The notes under the pieces are model-generated. The model was given only the letters and a program-made list of their open reading frames with translations, was not told the DNA's origin and searched no databases. From NCBI GenBank assembly GCA_030180135.1, contig CM058240.1, positions 70,861,581 through 70,925,580 on the forward strand: a DNA stretch of 64,000 bases, given 5' to 3'. A program made the position numbers and the translations under genes. This document shows, piece by piece, positions 53,201 through 62,000 of this stretch (the first letter of the stretch is position 1; each line of letters begins with the position of its first letter). This DNA is from Orychophragmus violaceus (taxonomy: Eukaryota > Streptophyta > Magnoliopsida > Brassicales > Brassicaceae).

Positions 53201-56200
53201 TCTTTCTTGTATGTTAGTAGGGTTACTTAGGGGTGTTTAAAATGAACATAAACTTGTATAACATGCTTCCCATTCTACCTTTAAGAGCATGCAAAAACTA
53301 ACTTATAGTTGTCTTACCTCACCTAATTTCTCCAATCCATGATACATATGTTTCAAGAAGTTTTGGTAAAAAAGTTTTGTTTAGGATTCTCATAGGACAT
53401 TTTAGAAGATCAAAGTTTCTTTCTTGTCTGTTAGTAGGGTTACTTAGGGGTGTTTAAAGTGAACATAAACTTGTATAACATGCTTCTCATTCTACCTTTA
53501 AGAGCATGCAAAAACTAACTTATAGTTGTCTTACCTCACCTAATTTCTCTAATCCATGACACATATGTTTCAAGAAGTTTTGGTAAAAAAGATTTGTTTA
53601 GGATTCTCATAGGACATTTTAGAAGATCAAAGTTTCTTTCTTGTCTGTTAGTAGGGTTACTTAGGGGTGTTTAATGTGAACATAAACTTGTATAACATGC
53701 TTCTCATTCTACCTTTAAGAGCATGCAAAAACTAACTTATAGTTGTCTTACCTCACCTAATTTCTCTAATCCATGACACATATGTTTCAAGAAGTTTTGG
53801 TAAAAATGTTTTGTTTAGGATTCTCATAGGACATTTTAGAAGATCAAAGTTTCTCTCTTGTCTGTTAGTAGGGTTACTTAGGGGTGTTTAAAGTGAACAT
53901 AAACTTGTATAACATGCTTCTCATTCTACCTTTAAGAGCATGCAAAAACTAACTTATAGTTGTCTTACCTCACCCAATTTCTCCAATCCATGACACATAT
54001 GTTTCAAAAAGTTTTGGTAAAAATGTTTTGTTTAGGATTCTCATAGGACATTTTAGAAAATCAAAGTTTCTTTCTTGTCTGTTAATAGGGTTATTTAGGG
54101 GGGTGTTTAAAGTGAACAAAAACTTGTATAACATGCTTCTCATTCTACCTTTAAGAGCATGCAAAAACTAACTTATAGTTATCTTACCTCACCTAATTTC
54201 TCCAATCCATGATACATATGTTTCAAGAAGTTTTGGTAAAAAAGTTTTGTTTAGGATTCTCATAGGACATTTTAGAAGATCAAAGTTTCTTTCTTGTCTG
54301 TTAGTAGGGTTACTTAGGGGTGTTTAAAGTGAACATAAACTTGTATAACATGCTTCTCATTCTACCTTTAAGAGCATGCAAAAACTAACTTATAGTTGTC
54401 TTACCTCACCTAATTTCTCTAATCCATGACACATATGTTTCAAGAAGTTTTGGTAAAAATGTTTTGTTTAGGATTCTCATAGGACATTTTAGAAGATCAA
54501 AGTTTCTTTCTTGTCTGTTAATAGGGTTATTTAGGGGGGTGTTTAAAGTGAACAAAAAATTGTATAACATGCTTCTCATTCTACCTTTAAGAGCATGCAA
54601 AAACTAACTTATAGTTGTCTTACCTCACCTAATTTCTCTAATCCATGACACATATGTTTCAAGAAGTTTTGGTAAAAAAGTTTTGTTTAGGATTCTCATA
54701 GGACATTTTAGAAGATCAAAGTTTCTTTCTTGTCTGTTAGTAGGGTTACTTAGGGGTGTTTAAAGTGAACATAAACTTGTATAACATGCTTCTCATTCTA
54801 CCTTTAAGAGCATGCAAAAACTAACTTATAGTTGTCTTACCTCACCTAATTTCTCTAATCCATGACACATATGTTTCAAGAAGTTTTGGTAAAAATGTTT
54901 TGTTTATGATTCTCATAGGACATTTTAGAAGATCAAAGTTTCTTTCTTGTCTGTTAGTAGTGTTACTTAGGGGTGTTTAAAAGAACATAAACTTGTATAA
55001 CATTCTTGTCATTCTTCCTTTAAGAGCATACAAAAACTATTTTATAGTTGTCTTACCTCACCTAATTTCTCCAATCCATGACACATATGTTTCAAGAAAT
55101 TTTGGTAAATATGTTTTGTTTAGGATTCTCATAGGACATTTTAGAAGATCAAAGTTTCTTTCTTGTCTGTTAGTAGGGTTACTTAGGGGTGTTTAAAGTG
55201 AACATAAACTTGTATAACATGCTTCTCAATCTACCTTTAAGAGCATGCAAAAACTAACTTATAGTTGTCTTACCTCACCTAATTTCTCCAATCCATGATA
55301 CATATGTTTCAAGAAGTTTTGGTAACAAAAGTTTTGTTTCGGATTCTCATAGGACATTTTGGAATATCAAAGTTTCTTTCTTGTATGTTAGTAGGGTTAC
55401 TTAGGGGTGTTTAAAATGAACATAAACTTGTATAACATGCTTCCCATTCTACCTTTAAGAGCATGCAAAAACTAACTTATAGTTGTCTTACCTCACCTAA
55501 TTTCTCCAATCCATGATACATATGTTTCAAGAAGTTTTGGTAAAAAAGTTTTGTTTAGGATTCTCATAGGACATTTTAGAAGATCAAAGTTTCTTTCTTG
55601 TCTGTTAGTAGGGTTACTTAGGGGTGTTTAAAGTGAACATAAACTTGTATAACATGCTTCTCATTCTACCTTTAAGAGCATGCAAAAACTAACTTATAGT
55701 TGTCTTACCTCACCTAATTTCTCTAATCCATGACACATATGTTTCAAGAAGTTTTGGTAAAAAAGATTTGTTTAGGATTCTCATAGGACATTTTAGAAGA
55801 TCAAAGTTTCTTTCTTGTCTGTTAGTAGGGTTACTTAGGGGTGTTTAATGTGAACATAAACTTGTATAACATGCTTCTCATTCTACCTTTAAGAGCATGC
55901 AAAAACTAACTTATAGTTGTCTTACCTCACCTAATTTCTCTAATCCATGACACATATGTTTCAAGAAGTTTTGGTAAAAATGTTTTGTTTAGGATTCTCA
56001 TAGGACATTTTAGAAGATCAATGTTTCTCTCTTGTCTGTTAGTAGGGTTACTTAGGGGTGTTTAAAGTGAACATAAACTTGTATAACATGCTTCTCATTC
56101 TACCTTTAAGAGCATGCAAAAACTAACTTATAGTTGTCTTACCTCACCCAATTTCTCCAATCCATGACACATATGTTTCAAAAAGTTTTGGTAAAAATGT

Positions 56201-59200
56201 TTTGTTTAGGATTCTCATAGGACATTTTAGAAAATCAAAGTTTCTTTCTTGTCTGTTAATAGGGTTATTTAGGGGGGTGTTTAAAGTGAACAAAAACTTG
56301 TATAACATGCTTCTCATTCTACCTTTAAGAGCATGAAAAAACTAACTTATAGTTATCTTACCTCACCTAATTTCTCCAATCCATGATACATATGTTTCAA
56401 GAAGTTTTGGTAAAAAAGTTTTGTTTAGGATTCTCATAGGACATTTTAGAAGATCAAAGTTTCTTTCTTGTCTGTTAGTAGGGTTACTTAGGGGTGTTTA
56501 AAGTGAACATAAACTTGTATAACATGCTTCTCATTCTACCTTTAAGAGCATGCAAAAACTAACTTATAGTTGTCTTACCTCACCTAATTTCTCTAATCCA
56601 TGACACATATGTTTCAAGAAGTTTTGGTAAAAATGTTTTGTTTAGGATTCTCATAGGACATTTTAGAAGATCAAAGTTTCTCTCTTGTCTGTTAGTAGGG
56701 TTACTTAGGGGTGTTTAAAGTGAACATAAACTTGTATAACATGCTTCTCATTCTACCTTTAAGAGCATGCAAAAACTAACTTATAGTTGTCTTACCTCAC
56801 CCAATTTCTCCAATCCATGACACATATGTTTCAAAAAGTTTTGGTAAAAATGTTTTGTTTAGGATTCTCATAGGACATTTTAGAAAATCAAAGTTTCTTT
56901 CTTGTCTGTTAATAGGGTTATTTAGGGGGGTGTTTAAAGTGAACAAAAACTTGTATAACATGCTTCTCATTCTACCTTTAAGAGCATGCAAAAACTAACT
57001 TATAGTTGTCTTACCTCACCTAATTTCTCTAATCCATGACACATATGTTTCAAGAAGTTTTGGTAAAAATGTTTTGTTTAGGATTCTCATAGGACATTTT
57101 AGAAGATCAAAGTTTCTCTCTTGTCTGTTAGTAGGGTTACTTAGGGGTGTTTAAAGTGAACATAAACTTGTATAACATCCTTCCCATTCTACCTTTAAGA
57201 GCATGCAAAAACTAACTTATAGTTGTCTTACCTCACCTAATTTCTCCAATCCATGATACATATATTTCAAGAAGTTTTAGTAAAAAAGTTTTGTTTAGGA
57301 TTCTCATAGGACATTTTAGAAGATCAAAGTTTCTCTCTTGTCTGTTAGTAGGGTTACTTAGGGGTGTTTAAAGTGAACATAAACTTGTATAACATGCTTC
57401 TCATTCTACCTTTAAGAGCATGCAAAAACTAACTTATAGTTGTCTTACCTCACCTAATTTCTCCAATCCATGATACATATGTTTCAAGAAGTTTTGGTAA
57501 AAAAGTTTTGTTTAGGATTCTCATAGGACATTTTAGAAGATCAAAGTTTCTTTCTTATCTGTTAGTAGGGTTACTTAGGGGTGTTTAAAGTGAACATAAA
57601 CTTGTATAACATGCTTCTCAATCTACCTTTAAGAGCATGCAAAAACTAACTTATAGTTGTCTTACCTCACCTAATTTCTCCAATCCATGATACATATGTT
57701 TCAAGAAGTTTTGGTAACAAAAGTTTTGTTTCGGATTCTCATAGGACATTTTGGAATATCAAAGTTTCTTTCTTGTATGTTAGTAGGGTTACTTAGGGGT
57801 GTTTAAAATGAACATAAACTTGTATAACATGCTTCCCATTCTACCTTTAAGAGCATGCAAAAACTAACTTATAGTTGTCTTACCTCACCTAATTTCTCCA
57901 ATCCATGATACATATGTTTCAAGAAGTTTTGGTAAAAAAGTTTTGTTTAGGATTCTCATAGGACATTTTAGAAGATCAAAGTTTCTCTCTTGTCTGTTAG
58001 TAGGGCTACTTAGGGGTGTTTAAAGTGAACATAAACTTGTATAACATGCTTCTCATTCTACCTTTAAGAGCATGCAAAAACTAACTTATAGTTGTCTTAC
58101 CTCACCTAATTTCTCTAATCCATGACACATATGTTTCAAGAAGTTTTGGTAAAAATGTTTTGTTTAGGATTCTCATAGGATATTTTAGAAGATCAAAGTT
58201 TCTTTCTTGTCTGTTAGTAGTGTTACTTAGGGGTGTTTAAAAGAACATAAACTTGTATAACATTCTTGTCATTCTTCCTTTAAGAGCATACAAAAACTAT
58301 CTTATAGTTGTCTTACCTCACCTAATTTCTCCAATCCATGACACATATGTTTCAAGAAATTTTGGTAAAAATGTTTTGTTTAGGATTCTCATAGGACATT
58401 TTAGAAGATCAAAGTTTCTTTCTTGTCTGTTAATAGGGTTATTTAGGGGGGTGTTTAAAGTGAACAAAAAATTGTATAACATGCTTCTCATTCTACCTTT
58501 AAGAGCATGCAAAAACTAACTTATAGTTGTCTTACCTCACCTAATTTCTCTAATCCATGACACATATGTTTCAAGAAGTTTTGGTAAAAAAGTTTTGTTT
58601 AGGATTCTCATAGGACATTTTAGAAGATCAAAGTTTCTTTCTTGTCTGTTAGTAGGGTTACTTAGGGGTGTTTAAAGTGAACATAAACTTGTATAACATG
58701 CTTCTCATTCTACCTTTAAGAGCATGCAAAAACTAACTTATAGTTGTCTTACCTCACCTAATTTCTCTAATCCATGACACATATGTTTCAAGAAGTTTTG
58801 GTAAAAATGTTTTGTTTATGATTCTCATAGGACATTTTAGAAGATCAAAGTTTCTTTCTTGTCTGTTAGTAGTGTTACTTAGGGGTGTTTAAAAGAACAT
58901 AAACTTGTATAACATTCTTGTCATTCTTCCTTTAAGAGCATACAAAAACTATTTTATAGTTGTCTTACCTCACCTAATTTCTCCAATCCATGACACATAT
59001 GTTTCAAGAAATTTTGGTAAAAATGTTTTGTTTAGGATTCTCATAGGACATTTTAGAAGATCAAAGTTTCTTTCTTGTCAGTTAATAGGGTTATTTAGGG
59101 GGGTGTTTAAAGTGAACAAAAACTTGTATAACATGCTTCTCATTCTACCTTTAAGAGCATGCAAAAACTAACTTATAGTTGTCTTACCTCACCTAATTTC

Positions 59201-60200
59201 TCTAATCCATGACACATATGTTTCAAGAAGTTTTGGTAAAAAAGTTTTGTTTAGGATTCTCATAGGACATTTTAGAAGATCAAAGTTTCTTTCTTGTCTG
59301 TTAATAGGGTTATTTAGGGGGGTGTTTAAAGTGAACAAAAACTTGTATAACATGCTTCTCATTCTACCTTTAAGAGCATGCAAAAACTAACTTATAGTTA
59401 TCTTACCTCACCTAATTTCTCCAATCCATGATACATATGTTTCAAGAAGTTTTGGTAAAAAAGTTTTGTTTAGGATTCTCATAGGACATTTTAGAAGATC
59501 AAAGTTTCTTTCTTGTCTGTTAGTAGGGTTACTTAGGGGTGTTTAAAGTGAACATAAACTTGTATAACATGCTTCTCATTCTACCTTTAAGAGCATGCAA
59601 AAACTAACTTATAGTTGTCTTACCTCACCTAATTTCTCTAATCCATGACACATATGTTTCAAGAAGTTTTGGTAAAAATGTTTTGTTTAGGATTCTCATA
59701 GGACATTTTAGAAGATCAAAGTTTCTCTCTTGTCTGTTAGTAGGGTTACTTAGGGGTGTTTAAAGTGAACATAAACTTGTATAACATGCTTCTCATTCTA
59801 CCTTTAAGAGCATGCAAAAACTAACTTATAGTTGTCTTACCTCACCCAATTTCTCCAATCCATGACACATATGTTTCAAAAAGTTTTGGTAAAAATGTTT
59901 TGTTTAGGATTCTCATAGGACATTTTAGAAAATCAAAGTTTCTTTCTTGTCTGTTAATAGGGTTATTTAGGGGGGTGTTTAAAGTGAACAAAAACTTGTA
60001 TAACATGCTTCTCATTCTACCTTTAAGAGCATGCAAAAACTAACTTATAGTTGTCTTACCTCACCTAATTTCTCTAATCCATGACACATATGTTTCAAGA
60101 AGTTTTGGTAAAAATGTTTTGTTTAGGATTCTCATAGGACATTTTAGAAGATCAAAGTTTCTCTCTTGTCTGTTAGTAGGGTTACTTAGGGGTGTTTAAA

Positions 60201-60396
60201 GTGAACATAAACTTGTATAACATCCTTCCCATTCTACCTTTAAGAGCATGCAAAAACTAACTTATAGTTGTCTTACCTCACCTAATTTCTCCAATCCATG
60301 ATACATATATTTCAAGAAGTTTTAGTAAAAAAGTTTTGTTTAGGATTCTCATAGGACATTTTAGAAGATCAAAGTTTCTCTCTTGTCTGTTAGTAG
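60201..60396 (+). repeat. Truncated last satellite monomer (196 of 217 bp)
   Basis: This unit belongs to the CATCCTTCCC / TATATTTC / TTTTAGT subtype and follows its paralogue near 57.16 kb base for base as far as CTGTTAGTAG. The paralogue continues GGGTTACTTAGG. Here the sequence changes at 60397 to TATTGGAATGG, the retrotransposon end. The missing 21 bp should reappear on the far side of the element if the insertion is simple. Confidence 0.93.
60391..60396 (+). other. Presumed left copy of the target-site duplication
   Basis: Copia integrases usually duplicate 5 bp of target. The last satellite bases before the element are TAGTAG, so the duplicated 5 bp would be AGTAG (60392-60396). The right-hand copy is outside the window, so this is a prediction only. 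Confidence 0.4.
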
Positions 60397-60449
60397 TATT
60401 GGAATGGAGATCAGTACTTGCATCAGATTACAATTATTGAGTATTGAGA

Positions 60450-60468
60450 TGAACACCTTAAGTGTTCA
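60450..60468. promoter_or_regulatory. Perfect 7-bp inverted repeat in the LTR U3 region
   Basis: TGAACAC and GTGTTCA face each other around CTTAA. It lies about 300 bp upstream of the TATA box, within what would be U3. Such dyads can bind dimeric transcription factors, but I recognise no specific plant motif with confidence. The structure is seen; the function is inferred. Confidence 0.4.
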
Positions 60469-60589
60469 AATCAATGTGAAGTCCTTTGATCCGATCAGAA
60501 GAAGAAGAGGTAAATAAGTAAAAGGGAGAAAGTTTAATCTTATGGTTAAGTGGTAAAAGGATAAGTTACCATTAACCAAGTCAAAGATC

Positions 60590-60597
60590 TTCTAGAA
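60590..60597. promoter_or_regulatory. TTCTAGAA palindrome, heat-shock-element-like core in U3
   Basis: The sequence around it reads GATCTTCTAGAAGCTTG. TTCnnGAA is two of the alternating units of a plant heat-shock element. A third unit would need TTC at 60600-60602, where the sequence has TTG. It lies about 170 bp upstream of the TATA box, where enhancer elements of copia LTRs are expected. Palindromes of this size also occur by chance. Confidence 0.35.
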
Positions 60598-60761
60598 GCT
60601 TGACTCCACGGATGAACAGTACCAGGAGACAAGATTCAAATTCAAATGGAGATTCCCTTCCCTACTTGCTTCACCCTTTTGTCCAAAGGTGTCTTTAGAA
60701 TTATTTTGTCATTAGAGTTTGAATTTGAATGTAGTAGCCACGAAATTAAGTTATTTTTTGT

Positions 60762-60769
60762 CTATATAT
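60762..60769 (+). promoter_or_regulatory. LTR TATA box
   Basis: CTATATAT, followed by CATTGTAATATCAATAAGAAAG, is the usual arrangement at the U3/R boundary of plant copia LTRs. Transcription would be expected to start about 25-35 bp downstream, near 60790-60800. This would drive the genomic RNA through the primer site and gag-pol. Confidence 0.7.
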
Positions 60770-60782
60770 TCATTGTAATATC

Positions 60783-60788
60783 AATAAG
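60783..60788 (+). terminator. AATAAG polyadenylation-like signal in the LTR
   Basis: This A-rich hexamer sits just after the TATA box. In the 3' LTR the same position would help end the genomic transcript. Plant near-upstream elements are degenerate, so the call rests on position more than sequence. Confidence 0.35.
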
Positions 60789-60900
60789 AAAGATATACAT
60801 TTGGGAAAGCTTTTCCCTCATACTCCTCTTGTGCAATTCATCTTCTTCTTTCTCTCTTGCTAAATCTCTCATATAACTCTCTAATTCTAATATTCTTACA

Positions 60901-60912
60901 TGGTATCAGAGC
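60901..60912 (+). other. Primer-binding site for initiator tRNA-Met
   Basis: TGGTATCAGAGC follows the LTR terminal CA directly. Twelve bases are complementary to the 3' end of plant initiator tRNA-Met, which primes minus-strand DNA synthesis in most plant copia elements. The match stops at 60913 (TTTAAGC). Confidence 0.95.
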
Positions 60913-61157
60913 TTTAAGCTCCTATACCTATTCATTTCCGCATACTCTGATTCATAAACTCTGATTTTCTAGTTCTTGTTCTTCTTGTTCTTGAAAGCGT
61001 TCTTGAAAGTTCCTGTCCTTGTTCTTGAAAGTTCTAAAGCTCTCAAGCATTCTTCTTTGGTTTATTTTATCTGGTGTGTGTTCTCTGTGAGTTGAGAACT
61101 TGCTTATTCAGAAGCTTATCTTGAAAACTCCCTCCTTGCAACAAATCAGTCTTAGCA
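60913..61157 (+). promoter_or_regulatory. Untranslated leader with repeated GTTCTTGAAAG units
   Basis: This is the leader between the primer site and the gag start, 245 nt and rich in T and C. GTTCTTGAAAG occurs three times (60987-60997, 60999-61009, 61021-61031). The second and third are followed by TTC, so 61000-61012 and 61022-61034 each read TTCnnGAAnnTTC, the three-unit plant heat-shock-element pattern. The rest is not coding. The leader presumably also holds packaging and dimerisation signals, but I cannot point to them. A TTCTTG simple-sequence origin would explain the pattern without selection. Confidence 0.6.
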
Positions 61158-62000
61158 ATGGAGAACTCAAGAGTAATCATTCCTGTGATTCTTAAAGGTG
61201 CCAACTACATTGTTTGGGCCAGGATGGTGAAGTCTGCTCTTGGAGGCAGAGGTTTATGGAAGTACATCATGAGGAGCACAGCTCCAGAGAAGGTGGTGAA
61301 GGTTAAAGCTAAGGTTGGAACTGAGGCTGAAGCTAAAGAAGATGTTGAGTCTCATGAGGACACATCTGAAGCTGATGAAGAAGCGTGGATTCAAGGGGAT
61401 CAGAATGTCCTCTCCATACTTCAAAGCTCACTTGACCAGCACCTATTGGAAGCTTACTCATATTGTGTGACTTCCAAGCAGCTGTGGGATACCATTGAGA
61501 AGGTTTATGGGAATAAATCAAACCTAACCAGAGTCTTTGAAGTTAAGCTGGCCATTAACAATCTCCAGCAAGAAGATATGGAGTTCAAAGCTCACTTTGG
61601 AAAGTTTAGCTCACTGTGGTCAGAGTTGGAGATGTTGAGGCCACCAAGCAGTGATCCTTTGGTGTTACAAGAGAGGAGAGAGCAGGATAAAGTCTTTGCT
61701 CTTCTGCTCACCTTGAACTCATCATACAATGGGCTGATTAAGCACATCCTAAGGGCAGACACTCTACCTGACATTGATGATGTGTGTGGACAAATTCAGA
61801 AGGAACAAGGTTCATTTGGGTTGTTCAAAGGGAAAGGAGAGTTGGTAACCGCCAACAAGGGGATGTACAAGGCTGATGAGAGGCAGAGCTATGGAGGTGA
61901 CAAGAGGGGAGTCTTGATGTGTGATTTCTGCAAGAAGAGTGGGCATTTGAAGGACAGATGCTGGCGCCTTCATCCTAACCTCAGACCCTCATCTCACAAC
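61158..62000 (+). other. Gag region with CCHC zinc knuckle
   Basis: Residues 1-281. The N-terminal GANYIVWARMVKSAL segment and the later QLWDTIEKVYG segment match the pattern of plant copia Gag proteins, which form the particle shell. The zinc knuckle is C255-X2-C258-X4-H263-X4-C268 (61920-61961), followed by WRLHP, and binds the genomic RNA. A 30-residue insert rich in Lys, Glu and Ala (about 48-78) separates the N-terminal segment from the UBN2-like part and looks like a low-complexity expansion. Confidence 0.9.

Larger units (their letters stand above)
1..60396 (+). repeat. Tandem satellite array, 217-bp monomer family, about 277 copies
   Basis: An uninterrupted head-to-tail array. Each unit can be phased on a start reading GTGAACATAAACTTG and an end reading GGGGTGTTTAAA. 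Successive starts at 1, 218 and 435 give a 217-bp unit. Indel classes give 216, 218 and 219 bp. From 1 to 60200 the average spacing of about 217.3 bp corresponds to about 277 complete monomers, and a last one (60201-60396) is cut by a retrotransposon. All units have the same orientation and I see no other sequence inside. The first monomer is about 32% GC and has no CpG. Divergence is mostly at a few recurring positions. Megabase-scale satellites of 150-220 bp are typical of plant centromeres, so a centromeric or pericentromeric origin is plausible but inferred. I do not recognise the monomer as a named family, and it does not look like the Arabidopsis 178-bp repeat. The left end runs off the window. 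Confidence 0.98.
50201..60396 (+). repeat. Nested block duplications, offsets 6086, 3045, 2174 and 1738 bp (28, 14, 10, 8 monomers)
   Basis: The 219-bp unit at 50634 recurs at 56720 (6086 bp), and AGAAC units near 52156 and 52808 recur near 58242 and 58894 with the same offset. A smaller ten-monomer duplication of 2174 bp lies inside, between roughly 52.3 and 56.65 kb. It shares the private marks GTAAATATG near 52934 and 55108 and AAAAAAGATTTG near 53591 and 55765. The group from AGTTATCTTAC near 56352 to the TTTTAGT unit near 57.28 kb recurs 3045 bp later, near 59398-60322. The TTTTAGT unit near 49.45 recurs at 51.19 kb (1738 bp). Edges are approximate because duplications overlap. Confidence 0.84.
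60397..60900 (+). repeat. 5' long terminal repeat (504 bp)
   Basis: The left edge is fixed by the abrupt end of satellite homology after 60396. The right edge is fixed by the primer-binding site at 60901. The LTR ends TTCTTACA, matching the TGT...ACA termini usual in plant copia elements, but it starts TATTGGAATGG where TGTTGGAATGG is the common form. Inside are a perfect 7-bp inverted repeat (60450-60468), a TTCTAGAA palindrome (60590-60597), a TATA box (60762-60769) and an AATAAG polyadenylation-like signal (60783-60788). The 3' LTR is not in the window, so identity between the LTRs and insertion age cannot be measured. An alternative left edge at the TG of 60400-60401 would leave three unexplained bases. 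Confidence 0.88.

Noticed and set aside
663..59171. Recurring open frames of 67 and 88 codons on the + strand of the satellite (beginning Tyr-Asn-Ile-Leu after the first residue)
   Set aside because: They open at TTG, not ATG, in the AGAAC-class monomers. The 88-codon form simply runs on into the next monomer when the G6 indel shifts the frame. They overlap antisense frames, lack any domain and follow repeat phase, so they are by-products of the satellite.
1595..60036. Recurring 64-codon open frames on the - strand of the satellite
   Set aside because: They also start at TTG and appear only where the two-base G6 gain joins two frames across a monomer boundary. Their presence tracks the monomer class, not any sign of coding selection.
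1..60396. CRISPR array or other repeat-spacer system
   Set aside because: The 217-bp units abut with no unique spacers, the units are far too long, and the context is a plant genome.
1..60396. Identity with the Arabidopsis centromere 178-bp satellite
   Set aside because: Monomer length differs and I see no shared sequence beyond AT-rich composition. The centromere assignment is left as an inference.
60646..60876. 76-codon open frame inside the LTR
   Set aside because: It runs through the LTR promoter region, ends before the primer site and has a low-complexity hydrophobic translation. No copia LTR gene is known to me that it matches.
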